From the NCBI GenBank assembly GCA_031426355.1, contig JANPLD010000032.1:1-7398 (forward strand): DNA of 7,398 nucleotides. The letters are read 5' to 3'. The stretch comes from JANPLD01 sp031426355. GTDB taxonomy: Bacteria; Pseudomonadota; Alphaproteobacteria; Rickettsiales; UBA8987. The translations under genes and the position numbers were made by a program. This document shows positions 1-5,997 of this stretch, piece by piece. The stretch's first letter is position 1. The number at the start of each line of letters is the position of its first letter. The notes under the pieces are model-generated. The model searched no databases. It was not told the origin of the DNA and was given only the letters and a program-made list of their open reading frames with translations.

Positions 1-853
1 TAACAGGCAAGCCGCAAGCTAAACCTTCCAGAATTGAAACGCCAAAAGCTTCATTCCAGTTAGGCGTTAATATCGTAGCCTCATATGAACCGATTATTTG
101 CTTTAATTCTTTAGGTTCATAAAAACCTTTAAGTTCCAGTTTATTTCCAAATTCTAACTTTAATTTTTTTGCATAAATTTTATCCTGAATAGTTCCATAT
201 ACTATTAGCTTTTTATTTATGCTTGCTGCTAGTCTCGCTGCTCTTTCAATTCCCTTCTCAGGGCTAACTCGCGCCAAAGTAACAAATTCTTTTTTTACGG
301 GAGTTTTAAAAAATTTATACTCCTTAACATTTATGGCAGGCTGAAGTTTAAACATGTTTTTGCCATTTTTAAACTCGCCGGAATGTATCTTTGAAAGGCA
401 GGCGATCATATTAGGATATAAGACAGCTCTTTTTGAAATTATATCATCCACTACAGGGTTGAACTTCCCTAAGTTCAGACGGGTTAGCAAAGGCACCGGA
501 AATATATTCATGTTGAATAAAGGCAGCCAGTCTTGTCCGAAATTCACCACAAAATCATAATTTTTAGCTATCTTATGTGCTTCATCCCAAAGGGACGTGA
601 TTGCAGAATTAAGCTTTATTGGATAAACCTTATCATTATTGAAAATGTGAAAATGGTCGCCTTTTACGGTTTTTATATTATAACCTTTAAGAGCCGAACC
701 TTCAGGCGCCAGAATGTCAGCTTTGATATTGAGAAGTTTTAATGCTTTGAGGAAATTTATTAATGATTGCCTTACGCCGCCCTGAAACCCGGAATTTATA
801 TCTTCAGTAAGGGCAGATGCGGGGCTGGAAACAATTAAGATCTTCCTGCGCAT
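1..853 (-). CDS. GT4-family glycosyltransferase, 3' end cut off by the window edge
   Basis: The minus-strand reading frame starts at the ATG at 853-851 and runs off the window after 284 codons, so the C-terminus is missing. It looks like a retaining GT-B glycosyltransferase that moves a sugar from a nucleotide donor. An N-terminal strand (RKILIVSS) is followed by a Gly-rich acceptor-side loop (residues 22-27, GFQGGV). The donor-binding half begins near residue 190 with LARVSPEKGIERA. The family EX7E motif is present as E268 and E276 in NEAFGVSILEGLACGLPV, where E276 would contact the donor ribose. Sugar and acceptor cannot be read from the sequence; lipopolysaccharide, exopolysaccharide or a glycolipid are all possible. 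The ATG follows the folE stop codon with no gap (TAGATG) and no clear Shine-Dalgarno, which suggests translational coupling as the last visible gene of the pterin operon. Confidence 0.85.
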   Translation of the reverse strand, partial: MRRKILIVSSPASALTEDINSGFQGGVRQSLINFLKALKLLNIKADILAPEGSALKGYNIKTVKGDHFHIFNNDKVYPIKLNSAITSLWDEAHKIAKNYDFVVNFGQDWLPLFNMNIFPVPLLTRLNLGKFNPVVDDIISKRAVLYPNMIACLSKIHSGEFKNGKNMFKLQPAINVKEYKFFKTPVKKEFVTLARVSPEKGIERAARLAASINKKLIVYGTIQDKIYAKKLKLEFGNKLELKGFYEPKELKQIIGSYEATILTPNWNEAFGVSILEGLACGLPV

Positions 854-1435
854 CTATTTTTTGCCCATACTGATAAGCGTGAGGAATTCCTGCCTTGTTT
901 TATCACTTTCCCTGAATATTCCACGCACCTGGCTGGTGATGGTTGTGGTTTCAGTTTTGTGAACACCGCGGGTTGTCATGCATTGGTGTTTTGCATCGAT
1001 AACAACGGCAACGCCAACAGGTTGCAGTTCTTTTTCGATGGCATCAGCTATTTGGGCGGTTAGAACTTCTTGCGTTTGCAGCCTTTTTGCATAGCAATCA
1101 AGCAGCCTTGCTATCTTGCTTATGCCAACAACTCGTTTGCCTGGTATATATGCAATGTGTGCAACACCGATTATTGGTGCCATATGGTGCTCGCAGTGGG
1201 ATTCAACGCGCATATCCTTAAGCAGAACCATTTCATCATAACCCTCAACATCTTCAAAAGTGCGGGAAAGAATTTCTTTCGGATCATCATTATAGCCTTC
1301 AAACCATTCCTCATAAGCCTCAACTACGCGGCGCGGGGTGTCCTTAAGGCCTTCTCTGTCAGGGTTATCACCTGCCCACGCCAGTAATGTTTTTACGGCG
1401 TTAAGTGCTTCGTCTCTTGATGGTTTTTTAGTCAT
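854..1435 (-). CDS. folE: GTP cyclohydrolase I (FolE, type IA)
   Basis: This 193-residue cytosolic enzyme converts GTP to 7,8-dihydroneopterin triphosphate, the entry step to folate and other pterins. All the signature residues are visible. The zinc ligands are C81 and H84 (in SHCEHHMAPIIG) and C152 (in KHQCMTTRGV), with exactly the spacing of Cys110, His113 and Cys181 in E. coli FolE. The catalytic histidines correspond to H83 and H150. The substrate loops GKRVVGISKIARLLD and KTETTTITSQVRGIF are also intact. Because the metal ligands are those of the zinc-dependent form, it is not FolE2. Length is normal for short bacterial forms. The ribosome binding site is weak (AGAAG upstream). It lies 60 bp downstream of the FolB/FolX gene and directly abuts the glycosyltransferase gene, so it is probably co-transcribed with both. 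Confidence 0.97.
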   Translation of the reverse strand: MTKKPSRDEALNAVKTLLAWAGDNPDREGLKDTPRRVVEAYEEWFEGYNDDPKEILSRTFEDVEGYDEMVLLKDMRVESHCEHHMAPIIGVAHIAYIPGKRVVGISKIARLLDCYAKRLQTQEVLTAQIADAIEKELQPVGVAVVIDAKHQCMTTRGVHKTETTTITSQVRGIFRESDKTRQEFLTLISMGKK

Positions 1436-1495
1436 TGGCTTCTATTCAAATGTTTTGGCTGATATAAAGGGAAAAGTATTACTAATCAAGCGTGG

Positions 1496-1846
1496 TTATC
1501 TGGTAAATATCTTGGTAACAGATACGCTGTCAACGCCTTTGAGAGGGGCTTCCGGCTTATCAACCTCAATTTTAGCTGATCTTACCTGAGGGGTGGAAAG
1601 GCATATTTTGCCAATTTCCTCACAAACATACTCAATCAGGTGAAAATCTCCGCTTTCAAGCAGATACGTTATTTTATCGCAGATTGGGTGGTAATTCATG
1701 GTGTCATTGATGGAATCACTCTGCGGGGATTTGCCTTCATCATAATCAAGCTCCGCATTTACAACCAGCTTTTGCCTGCGCAGTTTTTCATCATTATAAA
1801 CGCCAATGATAGTTTTAGCGGTAAGGTTTTTTATTTTTAATATCAT
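1496..1846 (-). CDS. folB: Dihydroneopterin aldolase family protein (FolB or FolX)
   Basis: This is a 116-residue tunnelling-fold protein, expected to form a cytosolic octamer. FolB cleaves 7,8-dihydroneopterin to 6-hydroxymethyl-dihydropterin plus glycolaldehyde. Its paralogue FolX epimerises dihydroneopterin triphosphate to the monapterin form. Family marks seen: IIGVYNDEKLRRQ (E20), INDTMNYHPI (Y52), FHLIEYVCEEI (the pterin-anchoring Glu, E72) and EVDKPEAPLKGVDSVSV (catalytic-type Lys, K97). The KP pair is FolB-like. By memory, IKNL near the start, IND..NY and the DSVSV tail look more like E. coli FolX. The symbol follows common automated naming and the choice is open. The ATG at 1846-1844 has no purine-rich ribosome binding site (GCCTTTTT precedes it). 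It sits between folM and folE on the same strand. Confidence 0.88.
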   Translation of the reverse strand: MILKIKNLTAKTIIGVYNDEKLRRQKLVVNAELDYDEGKSPQSDSINDTMNYHPICDKITYLLESGDFHLIEYVCEEIGKICLSTPQVRSAKIEVDKPEAPLKGVDSVSVTKIFTR

Positions 1847-1860
1847 AAAAAGGCGGTATG

Positions 1861-1920
1861 TCAGTAAGTTAGTATATTAGTAGGTCAGAAATCTAACATA
1901 CTGATATACTAATATACTGA
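1861..1920. repeat. 60-bp imperfect palindrome of 8-bp units between folM and folB/folX
   Basis: Arms 1861-1889 and 1892-1920 are 29 nt each, match as reverse complements at 24 of 29 positions, and are separated by only two bases. The element is also periodic. At 1898-1921 three consecutive octamers occur, the first and third being ATACTGAT and the middle ATACTAAT. The left arm carries diverged reverse-complement copies of the consensus ATATYAGT. It begins two bases after the folM stop codon and would form a long AU-rich hairpin in the folM-folB/X transcript. There is no U-run directly after it, so it resembles an intercistronic repeat more than a terminator. Confidence 0.75.
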
Positions 1921-1922
1921 TT

Positions 1923-2645
1923 TTACAAATGATGGCCGCTATCTACGAAGATATTCTGCCCGGTTACGTTCTTTGCGCTGTCCAAATAGCATATTGCGGA
2001 AGTAATATCATCAAGTTTAATTCGGGTTCCTAAAGGCAGCTGTGCCGACTTTTTGTTTATCTGTTCATCGCTGAAAGATTCTGACTCCAATAATAAGCCA
2101 ATAGACACCGCATTTACCCTGATATCAGGTGCCAGATTCTTGGCGCACATCATAGTAAGTTCAAAAAGCGATTTTTTGCTTAAAAGGTAAGCAAAATAAG
2201 CGCCGGTATTAGTTGAAATGTACGAATCAAGAATGTTTACAACATGGCCTTTTATAGAATTATCCTGGCAATATTTATGATATTGCTGGGTTATAAAAAA
2301 CGGCGCTTTGAAATTTATATCAAAGGTTTTATCAAATATATTTTCTGATGTTTCCTCAAATCTCAGCCTCTCAAAATTAGAAGAGTTATTTACCAGTAAG
2401 CTAATATTTTTATTATCTAAAAATATTTTTTCAAAAGTTAATCTGGCGCTTTTAATATCTGATATATCGCATTGGTAAATATCGCATTTTACATTTTGTA
2501 ATTTTAAACTATCTTGAAGATTTTTAGCGTCTTCAGAAGAATTATTATAGATCGCAATTATACTATAACCCTCTGCCGCCAGCCTTTCGCAAATTGCCCT
2601 GCCAACTCTTATAGCCCCACCTGTGATAAGTGCGTATCTTTCCAT
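1923..2645 (-). CDS. folM: FolM-type SDR: dihydromonapterin/dihydrofolate (pteridine) reductase
   Basis: This 240-residue cytosolic short-chain dehydrogenase/reductase is expected to reduce dihydropterins with NADPH. The N-terminal dinucleotide motif is ITGGAIRVGRAI (residues 7-18), of the TGxxxRxG type used by pteridine reductases. NNSSNF (86-91) stands in the NNAG position. The catalytic set is D140 (in NILD), Y153 and K157 (YLLSK). The Asp in place of the usual SDR Ser, 13 residues before the Tyr, is the pteridine reductase hallmark, as in PTR1 (D181, Y194, K198). The C-terminus (GQNIFVDSGHHL) matches the SDR cofactor-side end. Known family members make tetrahydromonapterin, and some have dihydrofolate reductase activity. 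It is the first gene of the run folM-folB/X-folE, which supports a pterin substrate over a fatty-acid or sugar one. Confidence 0.85.
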   Translation of the reverse strand: MERYALITGGAIRVGRAICERLAAEGYSIIAIYNNSSEDAKNLQDSLKLQNVKCDIYQCDISDIKSARLTFEKIFLDNKNISLLVNNSSNFERLRFEETSENIFDKTFDINFKAPFFITQQYHKYCQDNSIKGHVVNILDSYISTNTGAYFAYLLSKKSLFELTMMCAKNLAPDIRVNAVSIGLLLESESFSDEQINKKSAQLPLGTRIKLDDITSAICYLDSAKNVTGQNIFVDSGHHL

Positions 2646-2650
2646 ATTAC

Positions 2651-2679
2651 TTTTAATTCAAAGATGGATAGGTTATAAT
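2651..2679 (+). promoter_or_regulatory. Candidate promoter for the small secreted protein
   Basis: A perfect TATAAT lies at 2674-2679. A weak TTTTAA at 2651-2656 (3 of 6 to consensus) sits 17 bp upstream. Initiation would be near 2686, giving a leader of about 20 nt, followed by the AGG at 2698-2700 six bases before the ATG at 2707. The -10 is convincing; the -35 is not. Confidence 0.5.
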
Positions 2680-2699
2680 CACATAAAATAAAATTTCAG
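2672..2699 (-). promoter_or_regulatory. Candidate promoter for folM, overlapping the opposite promoter
   Basis: On the minus strand TATAAC (2677-2672) is preceded, after a 16-bp spacer, by CTGAAA (2699-2694), which matches TTGACA at 4 of 6 positions. It would drive folM and the downstream pterin genes. Its -10 shares four base pairs with the plus-strand TATAAT, so the two polymerases would compete for the same site. Confidence 0.4.
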
Positions 2700-2706
2700 G
2701 TAAAAA

Positions 2707-3156
2707 ATGATAAAAAACTACGTTTTTCTTGTTTTGTTAATGCTTGCAACGCCAGCTTTAGCCCAGCAAAATACTAAATATCAGACAAAATTACTGTCTG
2801 ATAACCAGAAAGCCACCTGCTCAGACCAGCAGGTCAGGGAGCTTACCGAGGCGCTTGACCAGGACAGTGAGGAGTTTGTACAGATAGTCCTTAAGCTGGC
2901 GGAAGACGCTAATATTAAGGAAAAAGCCAAAAAAGATAAAGCCATGGCATCAGGCAAGCAGGCCATGATGGAAAAAAACAAAGTTATAAATAAGAAGATG
3001 GGTTTTCTGATGGAAAATTGCAGTATAACCTATAAAAGCAGAAGATCCCGCCAGTATGCCTCTGAAAACGCAAAAAGGGCACTCGAAAAACAGAGGGATT
3101 CTTATACTCCCGATGAAGCTTATAAGCCTGATTTAAACCAAGCTCCTTCTAACTAA
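2707..3156 (+). CDS. Small secreted protein of unknown function with a helical, charged body
   Basis: I do not recognise a family. The 149-residue product has a clear Sec signal peptide: a short basic start (MIKN), a hydrophobic core (YVFLVLLML), and an ATPALA-Q cleavage site after about residue 19. No lipobox cysteine is present. The mature part is strongly charged and probably mostly helical. Residues about 42-90 are rich in E, K, A and L (for example ELTEALDQDSEEFVQIVLKLAED) and could form a coiled coil. A basic segment (KSRRSRQ) follows and the tail is Pro/Asn-rich. C38 and C105 are the only cysteines in the mature protein and could form a disulfide in the periplasm. AGG six bases before the ATG supports this start. 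It is probably monocistronic, since it diverges from folM and converges on selO with a 12-bp gap. Confidence 0.8.
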   Translation: MIKNYVFLVLLMLATPALAQQNTKYQTKLLSDNQKATCSDQQVRELTEALDQDSEEFVQIVLKLAEDANIKEKAKKDKAMASGKQAMMEKNKVINKKMGFLMENCSITYKSRRSRQYASENAKRALEKQRDSYTPDEAYKPDLNQAPSN

Positions 3157-3168
3157 TTACCTAGCCAG

Positions 3169-4641
3169 TTAACTGCTGCATGATAATTCTATACCTCTTG
3201 CCCATTCTGGTGGGGAAGATGCATAAGGCTCATATTCAGGCTGTTCATCAAAAGGATGTTGCAATATTTTGCGGAGCTTTTTTATTTCTGAATAGTCCTG
3301 AACAAAAGTAGCTTGTTTGATTGCCGTTTCAGCAAGGTAATTCCTGAGGATATATTTAGGATTAACTTTTTTCATTTGCATTGAACGTTCTTCTTCAGCT
3401 TTCTCAGCATTCTTGTTAAGGTCGGGCCATACTTCCTGAAGAAGCCTTTTCTGATAATGGCTTTCCCATTCTTTAAAAATATCAACTTTCTTAAGCTCTT
3501 TATATATCTCTGAATTATCACCATTTATCCTGTAATCACATAATTTGCGGAAGAATATTGTATAATCAATTTCCTGCTCAGCCAGTATATGAAGTAGATC
3601 TTGTATGAGTTTTTTGTCAGTATCCTTCTTCTGTTTTAACCCTATTTTTTCACGCATAAGGTCAATATAACTCCTCAAGAAATGCGCGCCAAAAAGCTGT
3701 AATACTTCACCAGATTTATCTAGGGGTAAAACAGGAGTTAAGGCATTTGCAAGGGCATATAGGTTCCAGTGGATTATCTGTGGCTGGTGCCCGAAGGAAT
3801 ATCTACCGCTATAATCAGAGTGATTTGGAATAAAGCCCAAATGATAATTATCCAGAAAACCATAAGGGCCATAATCAATTGAAAGACCTAATATACTCAT
3901 ATTATCAGTGTTAAGAACGCCGTGTGCAAAGCCAAAAGCCTGCCACTTGGCAACTAATTCCGCATTCCTGATAACTATCTCATAAAAGAATTTCTCATAT
4001 TTATCCTCAAAAGATTTTGCCTGCGGGTAGAATTTATCAATTACATAATCTGCCAGAATTTTAGTTTGCTCAGGCTTTTTGGAATGGGTAAAAAATTCAA
4101 AATGCCCGAAGCGTATAAAGCTTGGGGAAACCCTTGTTACCATGGCTGCCTTTTCCATACCTTCCCGCATCACATTTTCATCACTGCCGATTAAACAGAG
4201 GGCGCGTGTTGTTGGTATGCCGATATGATGAAGCGCTTCACTTGCAAGATACTCCCTTATTGAGGAGCGCAATACAGCTTTACCATCACCAAAACGTGAG
4301 TAGGGGGTTTTGCCACTTCCTTTAAGTTGAAGCTCAAAAGTCTCGCCTTTTATATTTTCTATCTCGCCAAGTAAATGCGCGCGGCCATCGCCAAGTTGCG
4401 GAACATATGAACCGAACTGATGCCCTGCATATACTGTAGAAATAACAGAAGAATCAAAATTCTTATTGCCGGAAAAATATTCCAGATATTCCTGATCATT
4501 TAATTCCAGATCTAATTCTGCGGCAAGTTCATAGTTTACATCTATCAATTCAGGCCTATCAAATGCTTCAATTTTGGTGCGGCTGAAATATTCTTCACCT
4601 AATTTCTCATAAGAATTTATAAATTTTACTTTTGAAGACAT
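3169..4641 (-). CDS. selO: SelO (YdiU/UPF0061) protein adenylyltransferase
   Basis: This 490-residue pseudokinase-fold enzyme transfers AMP from ATP to Ser, Thr or Tyr of target proteins; bacterial SelO is linked to oxidative stress. The motifs are intact: VYAGHQFGSYVPQLGDGRA (70-88), the nucleotide-binding LQLKGSGKTPYSRFGDG (K107, K111), E130 in the SIREYLASEAL helix, HGVLNTDNMS (D246, N247) and IDYGPYGF (metal-binding type D256). The C-terminus is SCSS, with C488 at the antepenultimate position, where animal SelO carries selenocysteine. There is no in-frame TGA, so this is the Cys form. Residue 272, where E. coli SelO has the disulfide partner of that cysteine, is Pro here (FIPNHSD). AGG lies a few bases upstream of the ATG. 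The gene is transcribed alone, divergent from the peptidase gene. Confidence 0.96.
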   Translation of the reverse strand: MSSKVKFINSYEKLGEEYFSRTKIEAFDRPELIDVNYELAAELDLELNDQEYLEYFSGNKNFDSSVISTVYAGHQFGSYVPQLGDGRAHLLGEIENIKGETFELQLKGSGKTPYSRFGDGKAVLRSSIREYLASEALHHIGIPTTRALCLIGSDENVMREGMEKAAMVTRVSPSFIRFGHFEFFTHSKKPEQTKILADYVIDKFYPQAKSFEDKYEKFFYEIVIRNAELVAKWQAFGFAHGVLNTDNMSILGLSIDYGPYGFLDNYHLGFIPNHSDYSGRYSFGHQPQIIHWNLYALANALTPVLPLDKSGEVLQLFGAHFLRSYIDLMREKIGLKQKKDTDKKLIQDLLHILAEQEIDYTIFFRKLCDYRINGDNSEIYKELKKVDIFKEWESHYQKRLLQEVWPDLNKNAEKAEEERSMQMKKVNPKYILRNYLAETAIKQATFVQDYSEIKKLRKILQHPFDEQPEYEPYASSPPEWARGIELSCSS

Positions 4642-4654
4642 TAAACCTGTTCTA

Positions 4655-4683
4655 TTTACTGTTATTTATTGGCCTTATATAAT
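4655..4683 (+). promoter_or_regulatory. Candidate promoter for the M23 peptidase / DUF486 operon
   Basis: TTTACT (4655-4660, 4 of 6 to TTGACA) and a perfect TATAAT (4678-4683) are separated by the ideal 17 bp. Initiation near 4690 leaves a leader of only about 13 nt before the ATG at 4703. No Shine-Dalgarno is evident in that leader. This is the best-formed promoter in the window. Confidence 0.6.
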
Positions 4684-4703
4684 CACTTTAGTAAAAGTTT
4701 AAA
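4674..4703 (-). promoter_or_regulatory. Weak candidate promoter for selO
   Basis: On the minus strand TATAAG (4679-4674) follows TTTAAA (4703-4698, 4 of 6 to consensus) with an 18-bp spacer. It overlaps the plus-strand TATAAT and the peptidase start codon. The AT-rich composition makes chance matches likely, so this is tentative. Confidence 0.25.
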
Positions 4704-5992
4704 TGTTAAGAATTATAAATACAGTTATTATTTTGCTTTTCTCCTTCTCTTCACTCGCGCAAAGCTCAGATAACCCGGCTGTTTCCAACGTTCAGATCAA
4801 CACTGATTTTTCACCATCGGCGATAAAGCCGATTGGTGGAGCGCCCCAGCAGCAGCCTGTAACTTCTGTCGGTAACAATAAAAATCCTTTCAATTTAAAC
4901 CTGAATGTAGCTGGCAGTAATGCCAACACAAATATTGAAGATAACCCAAAAGTTATTCAGGCAGGTGACCCTTTTGGATACGCCAAAAAAAGCCCGCAGG
5001 GTCAGCAACCCGCTAATAACGGCGCGCCTTATGATAATTATGAATTCACTAGAAAAGCAATTGAAGATCCTAACCATAATCAAGATAAGGTAGAGTTTGT
5101 TTTTGATTCCAACCTTACCAATAAAGATTCAGAACTATATAAGAGAGCCAATAATCCTAACGGATTAATAGAGAATTCAATAAACCAGGCAGCCCCTCAA
5201 TTTAAGGAAAAGAAAGAGGTTTGCGATACAAATGGCGGCGTATGCATTATTTATTTTATTTCCGACAAACTTATAAATGTTGAGGTGCAGAATAATTTGC
5301 TGATCACAAGCACGATATCTCTGGTGATATGGAATAAGAATTCTGAAGTAACATTAAAAATAAAAGACCCTGATAAGATAATAGTCCGCGGGAAGGAAAG
5401 GGTGAAGATAGCTGAGATAACAAGGCTTTCAGCAAATGAAAGTTTCAGTTTTAATTTTAATTTCAATTCCATCGAAGGCTTTGTTGACGCAATACATAAC
5501 GATAATTATATCTATTCCCTGCCATTTGAAGTTAGCCAGAGTTTTAAAATGGTTCAGGGTTATGGCGGAACATTCTCCCATGATGATGAAGAAAATTATT
5601 TTGCCTATGATTTTCGCATGCCCGTGGGAACTCCAGTGTATGCAACACGCGAAGGCGTAATTGTAAGAGTTAAAGATGGCTTTGCCCGCGGCGGCCTTGA
5701 TAAAACTTTAAGGCAGAAAGCAAACTTTATCCATATTGAGCATGAAGATGGAACAGTGGGTGTTTACGGACATTTAATGCAAAGCGGCGCTATCGTAAAA
5801 GTTGGTGATTATGTACAAAGAGGCCAGAAAATTGGCTATTCGGGAAACACCGGCTATACTGGCTCTCCGCATTTACATTTTGCTGTAGTGAAAGTAAAAA
5901 GAAGCGGAAAGTTCCAGTCAGTGCAAATCAAAATGCGCACACCAACCGGTATTGAAGAAAAGCTGAAAGATAACACTTATTATTCAAGGTGA
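4703..5992 (+). CDS. Exported M23 (LytM/lysostaphin-type) zinc metallopeptidase
   Basis: This 429-residue protein is likely a periplasmic peptidoglycan endopeptidase. It has a signal peptide (MLRIINTVIILLFSFSSLAQ), then a long low-complexity region rich in Asn, Pro, Gln and Gly (about 21-170). A beta-rich domain (about 171-275) contains C174 and C181, which may form a disulfide. The peptidase domain starts at VQGYGGTFSH. The metal ligands expected for M23 are all visible: H293 and D303 (SH...AYDF), and the HxH pair H390/H392 in GSPHLHFAV, with the further catalytic H357 in VYGHL. The active-site set is therefore complete, and it should be a working enzyme rather than a degenerate EnvC/NlpD-like activator. 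Its stop codon overlaps the ribosome binding site of the next gene, so the two are translationally linked. Confidence 0.93.
   Translation: MLRIINTVIILLFSFSSLAQSSDNPAVSNVQINTDFSPSAIKPIGGAPQQQPVTSVGNNKNPFNLNLNVAGSNANTNIEDNPKVIQAGDPFGYAKKSPQGQQPANNGAPYDNYEFTRKAIEDPNHNQDKVEFVFDSNLTNKDSELYKRANNPNGLIENSINQAAPQFKEKKEVCDTNGGVCIIYFISDKLINVEVQNNLLITSTISLVIWNKNSEVTLKIKDPDKIIVRGKERVKIAEITRLSANESFSFNFNFNSIEGFVDAIHNDNYIYSLPFEVSQSFKMVQGYGGTFSHDDEENYFAYDFRMPVGTPVYATREGVIVRVKDGFARGGLDKTLRQKANFIHIEHEDGTVGVYGHLMQSGAIVKVGDYVQRGQKIGYSGNTGYTGSPHLHFAVVKVKRSGKFQSVQIKMRTPTGIEEKLKDNTYYSR
5986..5992 (+). promoter_or_regulatory. Shine-Dalgarno AAGGTGA that fixes the start of the DUF486 gene
   Basis: AAGGTGA is the strongest ribosome binding site in the window and lies five bases before the ATG at 5998. 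It contains the TGA stop of the peptidase gene and a GTG at 5989 that would otherwise give a start three codons longer. A ribosome bound here initiates at 5998, not 5989. Confidence 0.75.
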
Positions 5993-5997
5993 GCATT

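Noticed and set aside
354..742. Plus-strand reading frames opposite the glycosyltransferase
   Set aside because: They lie antisense to a frame with clear glycosyltransferase motifs and have no family features of their own.
1070..1589. Plus-strand reading frames opposite folE and the 3' end of folB/folX
   Set aside because: They are shadows of strongly supported genes with exact catalytic residue spacing.
1847..1922. The palindrome as a Rho-independent terminator of folM
   Set aside because: The hairpin is AU-rich and is followed by CATACCGCC before any U-run, and the next pterin gene begins 15 nt later on the same strand.
3157..3168. A shared terminator between the secreted protein gene and selO
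   Set aside because: The gap is 12 bp and no stem-loop can be formed in it.
3169..3180. A selenocysteine codon at the selO C-terminus
   Set aside because: The antepenultimate codon is TGC (Cys), with no in-frame TGA and no need for a SECIS element.
5251..5472. Minus-strand frame beginning with alternating Lys-Leu repeats
   Set aside because: It is the antisense reading of an AT-rich beta-strand segment (FSFNFNFNS) in the M23 peptidase.
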